From: Marilutibacter maris
GTDB lineage: Bacteria > Pseudomonadota > Gammaproteobacteria > Xanthomonadales > Xanthomonadaceae
Assembly (NCBI RefSeq): GCF_006546735.2
Contig: NZ_VICD02000007.1
Coordinates: forward strand, 1 to 64,000
DNA: 64,000 nucleotides
Reading direction: 5' to 3'
Below the pieces are notes generated by a model that worked only from the letters and a program-made list of their open reading frames with translations, was not told the DNA's origin and made no database searches. How positions within the stretch are numbered: the stretch's first letter is position 1; each line of letters starts with the position of its first letter. The translations under genes and the position numbers were made by a program. Shown here piece after piece: positions 24,125 through 33,138 of this stretch.

Positions 24125-27100
24125 ACGACAGCGCCCCCGACACCCGCGAGAAGGTCAGCGCGCAACTTCCTGCGTTGCATCTGCTCGCCAACCTGGGCTG
24201 GCATTACCGGGGGGCGGCCGAGTGCGTGGCGCTACGTGACGGCACCCGCGAGGTAATGCTGAAGTCACGTCTGATCGAGGCCTTGAAGGCTCGTCGCTTC
24301 GACTACAAGGGCCAGCAGTACCCACTCTCGCCCAGCGCGATCGATCAGATGGTCCGCGAGCTGTCGGCGCTGCCTATGGGCGAGGGGCTACTGGTCGCCA
24401 ACGAACGCCTGTACCAGCTGCTGGCACTAGGTATCACCGTCACCGAATTCATGCCGGACGGCAAGAAGCACCAGCCGACTATTCCGGTGATCGACTGGAC
24501 CGACCCCGCCGCCAACCTCTGGGACGTCACCGACGAGTGCGAGGTGCTGTCCACCCAGGGCACGCACCACCGCACGCCGGACATCGTCTGCTACGTAAAT
24601 GGTCTGCCACTGGTAGTGATCGAAGCCAAGCGCCCCGAGTCCGGTCACGCCGGCAAGGCCATGGTAACCGAGGGCATCAGCCAGCACCTACGCAACCAAC
24701 GCCAGGACGAGATTCCGCAACTGTTCGCCTACGCGCAGCTTCTGCTGTCCATCAGCCTGACTGACGGACGCTACGGCACCACCCATACCCCCGCCAAGTT
24801 TTGGGCGCGATGGCGCGAAGAGGAGTTCGACGAAGCACACCTCACGGCCGTCAAGAACCACACGCTACCGAGCAGCACCCTGGACGCAATACTCCACAAT
24901 AAGCCGGCCCGGGTGCGCGTCTACTGTGAGTCGCTGTGGTCCCAGCCCATGCTGCCCACCGACCAGGACCGCCTGCTGGTAGGCCTGTTGACTCGCGCGA
25001 GGCTCCTAGAGTTCCTGCGCTGCTTCGTTCTGTTCGACCGGAAGGTTGGCAAGGTCGTCGCTCGCTATCAACAGTTCTTTGGCATTCGCGCGCTACTGGC
25101 CCGGATCAGCCAGATCCGCCCGGATGGAGGGCGAGAGGGCGGCGTGCTCTGGCATACCACCGGCTCAGGCAAAAGCTTCACCATGGTTTTCCTGACCAAG
25201 GCGTTGCTGCTGGATACGGCTCTGAAGGAATGCCGCGTCGTCGTGGTGACTGACCGCGTCGACCTGGAGACGCAGCTGTCGCGCAATTTCATCAGTGGCG
25301 GGGCGTTCGGCTCAGCCATCGCCACAAAAAAAGAAGGCGAGCGCAGCAAGGCGACGACCGGCCGCGACTTGGCACGTCGTATCGGACATGGTACCGAGCG
25401 AATCACGTTCTCACTGGTCCAGAAGTTCAACACAGCGTCAAAGCTGCCCGAGTGCCGCAACGAATCGGCTGACCTAATCGTGCTTGTGGACGAGGGCCAC
25501 CGCAGCCATGGTGGTGAGACTCACGAGCGAATGCGTAAGGCCTTACCCAAAGCCGCCTACCTAGCCTTTACTGGCACGCCGCTCCTCAAGGACGAGAAGA
25601 CCGCCAACAAGTTCGGCCCTATCGTTCACGCCTACTCGATGCAGCGCGCGGTGGAGGACGAAACCGTCGCGCCGCTGCTCTACGAAGAGCGCGTGCCCGA
25701 ACTCGAGGTCAACGAAGCGGCCGTCAACCGCTGGTTCGACAAGATCACGGCTGGTCTGTCCGACGCACAGAGTTCAGATCTAAAGAAGAAGTTCGCCAGC
25801 AAGCGCGCCATCTACGGCGCGGCGAACCGCATCGAGTTGATCGCCTGGGACATCGCCACCCATTTCAACGAGAACATCAAGCAACTCGGCATGGGGCTGA
25901 AGGGGCAGATTGCCACCGACAGCAAGCTAGACGCCATCCGCTACAAGCGGGCGCTGGACGAAACCGGGCTCGTCAGTACTGCGGTCGTCATCTCACCACC
26001 CGACACCCGTGAGGGCAACACCGAGGTGGATGAGGAATCATTGCCTGAGGTGCAGCGATGGTGGAAGCAGAACATCATCGACCGCAAGCTTGACCCGGAG
26101 GGGTATGAGAAGGACGTCATCCGAGACTTCGGCAGCGACGACGCGCCTGACCTCCTGATCGTCGTCGACAAGCTGCTCACCGGCTTCGACGAACCGCGCA
26201 ACACGGTTCTGTACATCGACAAGCCTTTGAAGGGCCACAACTTGATCCAAGCCGTTGCTCGGGTCAACCGACTGCATGATGCCAAACGCTACGGCGTCCT
26301 GGTGGATTACCGCGGCATCCTCCCGGAGCTCGACACGGCCGTGCGGGCATACCAAGACCTCGAAGCCCAGACCCAGGCCGGCTTCGATCTGGCCGATCTC
26401 GAAGGGCTCTATCAATCCATCAGCACCGAATACAAGCGCCTCCCGGGCCTGCACGACCGCGTCTGGTCCTTCTTTAAGGGCGTTGCCAACCGCAAGGATC
26501 TAGAACAGTACCGACAGGTCCTAAGCCCCCGCTTCGTCTCAGGCGAGGACGGCGAGGAGTACGACGAGCGTCAGAAGCTGCGCGATGACTTCTCCACAGC
26601 CTTGACCGAGTTCGGCCTGTGCCTGCAAATGGCCCTGTCGTCGCGCAGCTTCTTCGAGGACGCTAGCTTCTCCGAGACAACGATTCGTCGGTACAAAGAC
26701 GACCTGCGCTTCTTCTCCAGCCTTCGTCGGATTGCCCGGCAAGATGCCATGGAGACGGTCGAATACAGCGCCTATGAAGAACAGATCCGGCGACTGGTCG
26801 ACAAGCAGGTCATTGGTACCGAGGTTCGGGAACCGGAAGGCGTGTACCTGGTGCATGAGTTGGGCAAGCCCGAGGATCCAGAGGGCTGGACCGAGGAAAA
26901 GACTCGCAACGAGACGGACCTGATCCGGACGCGTATCCGCAAAACCATCGAGCAGGATCTCGCTGGCGATCCCTACGCACAGAAGGTGTTCGGTGAACTG
27001 CTACGCCAAGCGATCGCTGAAGCCGAAGCGATGTTCGATCACCCGCTGAAGCAATACGCCCTGTTCAAGAAGTTCGAAGATCGCCTGGAAGCTTTGCAGG

Positions 27101-27417
27101 TACCCGGGATACCGAATGGTCTGGAGACCAATCGGCAGGCCAAGGCCTACTACGGCGCTATCCGTCTTGAGCTGGGCGACGAAAAGATTGACGCCATGTC
27201 TGAGGCCGAGCGCGCCAGTCTGACTGATCTCTCGATGGAGATCGACACCGTCGTCCGTGACGCAGTCGCCGAGAACTCGCTTAATCCGCAGAGCATCGAG
27301 TCCGCGATCCGTAAGAATTTGCTGCCCAGGCTGTTCCAGTTGATCGGGCTTGATCATGCCCGCGCCGTGGTGGAGCAGGTGGTACAAATCACCCGGATTG
27401 GGCTCAGCCGCGCATGA
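24121..27417 (+). CDS. hsdR: type I restriction endonuclease HsdR, 1098 aa
   Basis: This is the motor and nuclease subunit. The N-terminal nuclease domain has TPDIVCYVNGLPLVVIEAKR (about 154-170), a PD-(D/E)xK core (Asp156, Glu-x-Lys). The superfamily 2 translocase follows: HTTGSGKSF Walker A near 346, TDRVDLETQLSRNF (motif Ia), VDEGHRSH (DEAD-like motif II) near 457, AFTGTPLL (motif III), LLIVVDKLLTGFDEPRNTVL (motif V) and LIQAVARVNRLHD (motif VI). The C-terminus is helical and binds the HsdM/S core. All key residues are there, so it should be active. It overlaps hsdS and the next gene by ATGA. Confidence 0.96.
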   Translation: MNDSAPDTREKVSAQLPALHLLANLGWHYRGAAECVALRDGTREVMLKSRLIEALKARRFDYKGQQYPLSPSAIDQMVRELSALPMGEGLLVANERLYQLLALGITVTEFMPDGKKHQPTIPVIDWTDPAANLWDVTDECEVLSTQGTHHRTPDIVCYVNGLPLVVIEAKRPESGHAGKAMVTEGISQHLRNQRQDEIPQLFAYAQLLLSISLTDGRYGTTHTPAKFWARWREEEFDEAHLTAVKNHTLPSSTLDAILHNKPARVRVYCESLWSQPMLPTDQDRLLVGLLTRARLLEFLRCFVLFDRKVGKVVARYQQFFGIRALLARISQIRPDGGREGGVLWHTTGSGKSFTMVFLTKALLLDTALKECRVVVVTDRVDLETQLSRNFISGGAFGSAIATKKEGERSKATTGRDLARRIGHGTERITFSLVQKFNTASKLPECRNESADLIVLVDEGHRSHGGETHERMRKALPKAAYLAFTGTPLLKDEKTANKFGPIVHAYSMQRAVEDETVAPLLYEERVPELEVNEAAVNRWFDKITAGLSDAQSSDLKKKFASKRAIYGAANRIELIAWDIATHFNENIKQLGMGLKGQIATDSKLDAIRYKRALDETGLVSTAVVISPPDTREGNTEVDEESLPEVQRWWKQNIIDRKLDPEGYEKDVIRDFGSDDAPDLLIVVDKLLTGFDEPRNTVLYIDKPLKGHNLIQAVARVNRLHDAKRYGVLVDYRGILPELDTAVRAYQDLEAQTQAGFDLADLEGLYQSISTEYKRLPGLHDRVWSFFKGVANRKDLEQYRQVLSPRFVSGEDGEEYDERQKLRDDFSTALTEFGLCLQMALSSRSFFEDASFSETTIRRYKDDLRFFSSLRRIARQDAMETVEYSAYEEQIRRLVDKQVIGTEVREPEGVYLVHELGKPEDPEGWTEEKTRNETDLIRTRIRKTIEQDLAGDPYAQKVFGELLRQAIAEAEAMFDHPLKQYALFKKFEDRLEALQVPGIPNGLETNRQAKAYYGAIRLELGDEKIDAMSEAERASLTDLSMEIDTVVRDAVAENSLNPQSIESAIRKNLLPRLFQLIGLDHARAVVEQVVQITRIGLSRA

Positions 27418-28160
27418 AGGAGGCGCAGACCAGCACCCGCTTGGTACTTCCTTACGGCGACAGTCGAATTCGCTGTGAGGTTCGGCGTTCGAAGCAACGC
27501 GTGAAGCGCAGCGTCGCCATCCATGTCGAACCGGACGGACGCGTGGTGGTCGATGCCCCCCTGCAGGCGGCCGACCCTGACATCCGCTTGGCAATAACGC
27601 GCCGATTGGCTTGGATCCACCGACGGATGGTGGAAGTCGAAAATCGCCAGATGGTGCTCACCCCGCGCGAGTACGTCAGCGGAGAGACCGCGGTTTACCT
27701 GGGCCGCCGCTATCGCCTTAAGGTCGTAAGCACCCAAGGCGGAAACCAGGTTCGCCTTCGGGGCGGCTACCTGGAGGTGGCCGTGAGCAACAGGTCTCCG
27801 GAGACCGTAAGACACGAACTGGAGCAGTGGTTCCAAGCCAGGGCAAAAGAGTTCCTGCCGCGACGTCTGGCGATGATGTCAGAGCGCCTGAAATGGGTGA
27901 AGGCGATTCCACCGCTGTCGATCAGGCGCATGAGCAGGCAGTGGGGTAGTTGTTCTCCCCAAGGACGCATTGCCCTCAACGCGGGCTTAGTGCGCGTGCC
28001 TCGAGAATGCATCGACTATGTGCTGCTCCATGAGCTGATCCATCTCAGGGAGCACAACCACGGCCCAGCGTTCTATCGAATCCTCGACCGGCACCTTCCC
28101 GACTGGAAACGAACCAAGGCGCGGCTGGACGCACTGGCTGACTTGGCACTCGCTAGGTAG
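27414..28160 (+). CDS. YgjP/SprT-like zinc metallopeptidase (DUF45), 248 aa
   Basis: The C-terminal half carries YVLLHELIHLREHNHGPAFY: HELIH zinc-binding and catalytic residues plus a later His, as in YgjP/DUF45 proteins. RRMSRQWGSCSPQGRIALN before it is the other family signature. The N-terminal half (RSKQRVKRSVAIHVEPDGRV) is a beta-rich domain. These soluble metallopeptidase-like proteins often sit directly behind hsdR in type I loci, but their part in restriction is not established. The ATG overlaps the hsdR stop, so it belongs to the same operon and is probably its last gene. Confidence 0.87.
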   Translation: MKEAQTSTRLVLPYGDSRIRCEVRRSKQRVKRSVAIHVEPDGRVVVDAPLQAADPDIRLAITRRLAWIHRRMVEVENRQMVLTPREYVSGETAVYLGRRYRLKVVSTQGGNQVRLRGGYLEVAVSNRSPETVRHELEQWFQARAKEFLPRRLAMMSERLKWVKAIPPLSIRRMSRQWGSCSPQGRIALNAGLVRVPRECIDYVLLHELIHLREHNHGPAFYRILDRHLPDWKRTKARLDALADLALAR

Positions 28161-28536
28161 CCGGACGGACCGCTCTATAGTCGAATTCTTGGGTCGGACA
28201 GCCCCCTTCCCTACCCTCGATAAATCCACCTAATCCCCTGCCCTATCGATGTTCGCTTCCGGCCAAAGCGGCCTACGATCACGGCGCCGGTATCGTTTAC
28301 TCGGCGCCCCAACGGCTAGCTGTTGCTGAGCGATTTCAGGTCAGCGACGAACTGCTCGGGGTGCGGTGGGTGTGGTAGACCATGACCAACGGGGGCATCC
28401 TCCGCCGCGCGAGGAAATCGCCCGGCGCGCGCCGCAATGACAACGTGTACGTACGGGCCACGTGGAGATTCCGGGCGACCCTGGTGATCGTGAGGCGACA
28501 GGCTTCGGCTGGCCGGACCCGCGCGCACAGCAGACA
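28161..28536 (+). other. gene-free stretch at right end of the defence island
   Basis: No supported gene, tRNA or clear hairpin in these 376 nt. The short frames on both strands look like shadows. It separates the restriction locus from the metal genes and could hold the right end of the island. Confidence 0.5.
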
Positions 28537-29467
28537 ATGGTCGCCATGAAACCCCGCGACAGACCGGCCGAAGCCACGCCGGACCTGAGGAAATACGCCT
28601 GGCTGGCCATCGTGACCGCGGTGCTGACGGTGCTGCTCAAGGGCAGCGCCTGGGCGATCACCGGCTCGGTGGGCCTGCTGTCGGACGCCGCCGAATCGAT
28701 GGTCAACCTGGTGGCCGCCATCGTCGCCCTGGTCTCGCTGACCATCGCCGCCCGGCCGGCCGACGACGACCACCACTTCGGCCACAGCAAGGCGGAGTAT
28801 TTCTCCGCCGCGCTGGAAGGGATCATGATCTTCGTCGCCGCGGCCTCGATCATCTACCTGGGCATCGATCGCCTGCTCAACCCCCGGCCGCTGGGATCGC
28901 TCGGCATCGGCCTCGCCGTTTCGATCATGGCCGCCGTCCTCAACGGCATCGTCGGGCGGATCCTGATCAAGGTCGGCACGCGCCACCGCTCCATCACCCT
29001 GCGCGCCGACGGCAAGCACCTGATGGCCGACGTGTACACCTCGGTCGGGGTCGTGGTGGGCCTGGGGTTGGCGTGGCTGACAGGCTGGAACTGGCTGGAT
29101 CCGGTGATCGCGATCCTGGTGGGCGTGAACATCCTGGTTTGTCGGCTACCGGCTGATGTCCGAATCCGCCTCCGGCCTGATGGACGCGACCCTGTCCCCC
29201 GAGGACAACGCCCGGATCCAGGCCATCCTGGACGCGCACGCCGAACCGGGCCGGAGCGAATTCCACGCCGTGCGCACGCGCGAGTCCGGGGCCCGCCAGT
29301 TCATGGAGATGCACATGCTGGTGCCCGGCGACTGGACGGTGCTGCGCGGGCATGACGCCATGGAAGACCTGGTGGAGAAGATCGTGGCGGAGTTTCCCGC
29401 CATGCGCGTGACCGGGCACCTGGAACCGGTCTCCGATCCCCGCAGCTACGAAGACATGGCCCTGTAG
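28537..29467 (+). pseudogene. cation diffusion facilitator transporter, frameshifted
   Basis: This is a CDF (FieF/CzcD-type) divalent metal efflux gene in two frames. Frame one (to about 29135) gives MKPRDRPAEATPDLRKYAWL, membrane helices with metal-site GLLSDAAES, FGHSKAEYFSAALEG, and DGKHLMADVYTSVGVVVG, ending WLDPVIAILVGVNIL. Frame two resumes with GYRLMSESASGLMDATLSPE and runs through the cytosolic C-terminal domain (RESGARQFMEMHMLVPGDW) to a stop at 29467. A one-base shift near 29133-29145 (CTGGTTTGTCGGC) separates them. It is either a recent inactivation or a sequence error. Start is 28537 or 28546. If intact, the product would be about 308 aa and export Zn, Fe, Co or similar. Confidence 0.82.
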
Positions 29468-29544
29468 CCGAAAAGCGGGAGGCGACGTTGGGTCAGGCAG
29501 GCGACGAAGACCCGCGGCTCGATCCCCCGTGCGTTGTCACTGTA

Positions 29545-29575
29545 TTCATCCGGAGTTTATATCCGCACGTATACT
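29545..29575 (+). promoter_or_regulatory. likely promoter of the cop operon
   Basis: TATACT at 29570-29575 is a near-consensus -10, only 7 nt before the copL ATG; TTCATC at 29545-29550, 19 nt upstream, is a weak -35. If right, the copL message would have almost no leader. In Xanthomonas the copL region is needed for copper induction. Confidence 0.4.
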
Positions 29576-29582
29576 AAGGCGC

Positions 29583-29999
29583 ATGCCTTTCCGCGCGCTC
29601 CTGATGCGGTTGTTCCTGGTCGTTGCCTTGCTCGCCAACGGTCCGGGCATCGCTGGCGCGTCCATGCACATGGAGCACGTGCGCGACTCCGCCGGTGACG
29701 TCACCTCGGCACCGACAGCAGCCGAGGCCATGGCGGCCTGCCATGGAGGAGCAGCGGCTGCTACGGGGGCCAATGAACACCATCACCCCCAGGCCACTGA
29801 CGAGGCCGGAGCGGTATCGCCGTGGGACGACTGCTGTGAGGCGGGTAATTGCTGCCCCTGCATGCACCATTGCGCAGCGGCGCTCGCCGGGTCGGCACTC
29901 GCCGATTTCACCATCCGGTACCGGCACACCGCCGAACCGTTCCTGTCGGTGCACGCGTCCGCGGCCCTGACCAATCTCTTCCGACCTCCGATCGGCTAA
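29583..29999 (+). CDS. copL: CopL family metal-binding regulatory protein, 138 aa
   Basis: A small exported, Cys/His-rich protein. Signal peptide MPFRALLMRLFLVVALLANG, then Met/His stretches (MHMEHV, ACHGG, NEHHHPQ) and a dense cluster DDCCEAGNCCPCMHHC at about 92-107. In Xanthomonas, copL is the first gene of the copper resistance operon and is needed for copper-induced expression of copA and copB; the mechanism is unclear. It is followed after 103 nt by copA, which fits. Length agrees with the family. An ATG at 29604 is an alternative start inside the signal peptide. Confidence 0.88.
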   Translation: MPFRALLMRLFLVVALLANGPGIAGASMHMEHVRDSAGDVTSAPTAAEAMAACHGGAAAATGANEHHHPQATDEAGAVSPWDDCCEAGNCCPCMHHCAAALAGSALADFTIRYRHTAEPFLSVHASAALTNLFRPPIG

Positions 30000-30102
30000 G
30001 TGTCCCTGCGCGCCTTCCGAGGCGCTGATGGATCCTGTCCGCTGCTCCGCACTGACAGGGTAACGCTCGTCCCGCGAGCCTTCGACCTTTCCCGGAGTTC
30101 CC

Positions 30103-31956
30103 ATGTCATCCGATTCTTTCGGCCGTGCCGAGGGGCTGTCTGCCCCGTCGCGCCGCCGCTTCGTCCAGGGCCTTGCTGTTGGCGGGGCCGTCGCAACCTT
30201 GGGCCTGTGGCCCCGTTCCAGCTGGGCCGTCAAGGCCGAGGGCCTGCCCAACGTGCTCTCGGGCACCGAATTCGACCTGACCATCGGCGAGACGCCGATG
30301 AACTTCACCGGCGCCACGCGCCCCGCGATCACAGTCAACGGATCGATTCCCGCACCCTTGCTGCGCTGGCGGGAAGGCACCACCGTCAACCTGCGGGTCC
30401 GCAATGCCCTGCCCCGCGGCTCGATCCATGGCGAGCAGGCGTCGATCCACTGGCACGGCATCCTGCTGCCGGCCGACATGGACGGCGTGCCCGGGCTGAG
30501 CTTCAACGGCATCAACCGTGGCGAGACCTACCAGTACCGCTTCAACGTCGTGCAGGGCGGCACCTACTGGTACCACAGCCATTCCGGCTTCCAGGAGCAG
30601 GCCGGTCTCTACGGGCCAGTGGTGATCGAGCCGCTGGAACCCGAGCCCTTCGCCTATGACCGCGATTACGTGGTCATGCTCAGCGACTGGACCGACCTCG
30701 ATCCGAAGCGCCTGTTCGCCAGGCTCAAGAAGCGGTCTGACTTCGACAACTTCTCCAAGCAGACGGTCGGCGACTTCTTCGACGACGTGAAGCAGCACGG
30801 CCTGGCCGCTACGGTCGAGGACCGCAAGATGTGGGGCCAGATGCGGATGACGCCGACCGACCTGTCGGACGTCAACGGCAACACCTATACCTTCCTCATG
30901 AACGGCACGACCTCGCTCGGCAACTGGACCGGGCTGTTCCGGTCGGGCGAGAAGGTCCGCCTCCGTTTCATCAACGGGTCGGCAATGACGTACTTCGATG
31001 TGCGCATCCCGGGCCTGAAGATGACGGTGGTCGCGGCCGATGGACAGTACGTCCGCCCGGTCACGGTCGATGAGTTCCGCATCGCCACCGCTGAAACGTT
31101 CGACGTCATTGTCGAGCCGACCGGGCAGGATGCGTTCACCATTTTTGCCCAGGACAGCGGCCGCACGGGATACATCAGCGGAACACTCGCCGTCAGGGAA
31201 GGCTTGCGGGCGCCGGTGCCGGACGTCGACCCCAAGCCACTCCTCACCATGGACGACATGGGCCACGGCGGGATGGGTGGCGGCGGTCACGACATGTCTT
31301 CGATGTCGCACGGTGCGATGGCCGGCGGTGCCATGGCCGGAATGGACCACAGCGGTCACGACATGTCGTCGATGGGAGCAGGCACGGCCGCCGGAGGGAG
31401 CATGGCCGGGATGGACCACGGTGCCGGCGGGATGCAGGAGCATCCAGCCACCGAAACCGGCAACCCGCTGGTCGACATGCAGACGATGGCCCCTGTGCCG
31501 AGACTCGATGATCCGGGCATTGGCTTACGCGACAACGGCCGACGCGTACTGACCTACGGCGATCTGCGCAGCACGTTCCCCGACCCCGACGGGCGCGCGC
31601 CCGGCCGCACGGTCGAGCTGCACCTGACCGGTCACATGGAGCGCTTTGCATGGTCGTTCGATGGAGTGAAGTTCGCTGACGCCGAACCCCTGCGTCTGAA
31701 GTACGGCGAGCGCATGCGAGTCGTCTTGGTCAACGACACGATGATGTCGCACCCGATCCATCTGCACGGCATGTGGAGCGACCTCGAGGACGAGTCCGGC
31801 AACTTCATGGTGCGCAAGCACACCATCGACATGCCGCCTGGTACGAAGCGGGCCTTTCGCGTGCGCGCCGACGCGCTGGGTCGCTGGGCGTTCCATTGCC
31901 ACCTGCTTTACCACATGGAAGCCGGCATGTTCCGCGAAGTGCGGGTGGAGGAATGA
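30103..31956 (+). CDS. copA: periplasmic multicopper oxidase CopA, 617 aa
   Basis: Exported by Tat: SRRRFVQGLAVGGAVATLG at residues 16-34. Three cupredoxin domains carry the copper sites: SIHWHGIL, TYWYHSHSGFQEQAGL, HPIHLHGMW and AFHCHLLYHMEAGM (type 1, 2 and 3 ligands, including the final His-Cys-His and axial Met). A Met/His-rich insertion (MDHSGHDM-type, about 380-450) binds extra copper, as in Pseudomonas/Xanthomonas CopA. It oxidises Cu(I) to the less toxic Cu(II) and sequesters copper in the periplasm. Complete, with ATGA overlap to copB. Confidence 0.96.
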   Translation: MSSDSFGRAEGLSAPSRRRFVQGLAVGGAVATLGLWPRSSWAVKAEGLPNVLSGTEFDLTIGETPMNFTGATRPAITVNGSIPAPLLRWREGTTVNLRVRNALPRGSIHGEQASIHWHGILLPADMDGVPGLSFNGINRGETYQYRFNVVQGGTYWYHSHSGFQEQAGLYGPVVIEPLEPEPFAYDRDYVVMLSDWTDLDPKRLFARLKKRSDFDNFSKQTVGDFFDDVKQHGLAATVEDRKMWGQMRMTPTDLSDVNGNTYTFLMNGTTSLGNWTGLFRSGEKVRLRFINGSAMTYFDVRIPGLKMTVVAADGQYVRPVTVDEFRIATAETFDVIVEPTGQDAFTIFAQDSGRTGYISGTLAVREGLRAPVPDVDPKPLLTMDDMGHGGMGGGGHDMSSMSHGAMAGGAMAGMDHSGHDMSSMGAGTAAGGSMAGMDHGAGGMQEHPATETGNPLVDMQTMAPVPRLDDPGIGLRDNGRRVLTYGDLRSTFPDPDGRAPGRTVELHLTGHMERFAWSFDGVKFADAEPLRLKYGERMRVVLVNDTMMSHPIHLHGMWSDLEDESGNFMVRKHTIDMPPGTKRAFRVRADALGRWAFHCHLLYHMEAGMFREVRVEE

Positions 31957-33125
31957 ACGCCATGAGCCGTTCCAATCGTCACTCCCTAGCCATCGGCCTG
32001 ACGTCCGTACTCGTTCTTGCAACTGGTTGCGCCCCGGCGTGGGCGCAGGAGACGGACCACGCCGCACACCATCCGGCAGCCAAGCCGGCTGCGTCACCAT
32101 CGTCGCCAAGGCCCGCGGATCCGCACGCCGGCCATCTGCCGACTTCACCGGACAAGAGTTCCGACGATCACGGGACGATGAACCACGGGAACATGCGGCA
32201 CGGAGCTGCGAATCCTGCCGACAGCGAACACACCGGGATGGACCACTCCACGATGGACCACTCCACGATGGATCACTCCGGGATGGATCACTCCGGGATG
32301 GATCACTCCGGAATGGATCACTCCGGCATGGATCACTCGGGCATGGATCACGCTTCCATGGGCCATCAACCTGGTGTCAGCGAGGACCTGCCGCCGACGG
32401 CCGAGCCGCGCGAGCCAATCCCGGTTGTCACGCCGACAGATCGGGCTGCGGCGTTCCCGGACCTCGACGAGCACCTGATGCATGGTGAATCGATCAATTC
32501 CTACTGGGCGCTTGACCGGCTAGAGGCGTGGGACGCGGACGAGGACGGCACCGGCATGGCCTGGGAAGCACAAGGCTGGGTGGGTTCCGACTTGAACCGG
32601 CTCTGGCTGCGCAGCGAGGGCGAGCGTGCAGGTGGATCCACCGAGTCGGCGGATGTGGAAGTGCTGTACGGCCGAGCGATCGCCCGATGGTGGGACGCAG
32701 TCGCCGGTGTCCGCCATGACTTCGCCTTCGGCGGCGGGCCGTCGCGCACCTATGCCGCGCTCGGTGTGATCGGTCTTGCGCCGTACAAATTCGAAGTCTC
32801 CGCGACGGCCTACCTAGGCGAGTCCGGTCAGCTCGGGGTAGGTGCGGAAGCCGAATACGAAATGCTGTTCACCAACCGGCTGATCGGCCAGTGGCTGGTC
32901 GAAGGCGAGGCCTGGAGCAAGGACGATCCGGCGGTGGGAATCGGCAGTGGGCTGAGCAAGGTCGAAGCCGGTTTCCGGCTGCGCTACGAGTTCCATCGAC
33001 AGTTCGCGCCGTATGTCGGCGTGGTCTGGGAGCGTGCCTACGGCGGAACCGCAGACTTCCGTCGCGCGGAGTCCGGTGATGTCGACGACACCCGTATCGT
33101 GGCGGGCGTGAGGATCTGGTTCTGA
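31953..33125 (+). CDS. copB: outer-membrane copper resistance protein CopB, 390 aa
   Basis: Signal peptide (SLAIGLTSVLVLATGCAPAWA), then a low-complexity His/Met segment with eight tandem MDHS-type pentapeptides (about residues 96-135), and a C-terminal domain of about 230 residues that is a beta-barrel (CopB family: ESINSYWALDRLEAWDADED to DTRIVAGVRIWF, ending in aromatic Phe as outer-membrane proteins do). It binds copper at the cell surface, with CopA. LATGC resembles a lipobox, but the AWA site that follows is a signal peptidase I site, so I favour soluble export. The start overlaps the copA stop (ATGA). Confidence 0.93.
   Translation: MNAMSRSNRHSLAIGLTSVLVLATGCAPAWAQETDHAAHHPAAKPAASPSSPRPADPHAGHLPTSPDKSSDDHGTMNHGNMRHGAANPADSEHTGMDHSTMDHSTMDHSGMDHSGMDHSGMDHSGMDHSGMDHASMGHQPGVSEDLPPTAEPREPIPVVTPTDRAAAFPDLDEHLMHGESINSYWALDRLEAWDADEDGTGMAWEAQGWVGSDLNRLWLRSEGERAGGSTESADVEVLYGRAIARWWDAVAGVRHDFAFGGGPSRTYAALGVIGLAPYKFEVSATAYLGESGQLGVGAEAEYEMLFTNRLIGQWLVEGEAWSKDDPAVGIGSGLSKVEAGFRLRYEFHRQFAPYVGVVWERAYGGTADFRRAESGDVDDTRIVAGVRIWF
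32238..32357 (+). repeat. eight tandem 15-nt repeats inside copB
   Basis: Units ATGGAyCACTCCrsG encode MDHST/MDHSG/MDHAS. The first two and next two are identical pairs; later units drift. Slippage at this array could change the number of Met-His copper ligands. Confidence 0.9.
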
Positions 33126-33138
33126 TCGGAGTACTCGT

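Noticed and set aside
32238-32357. CRISPR-like array
   Set aside because: The 15-nt units have no spacers and stay in the copB frame; they code for MDHS repeats.
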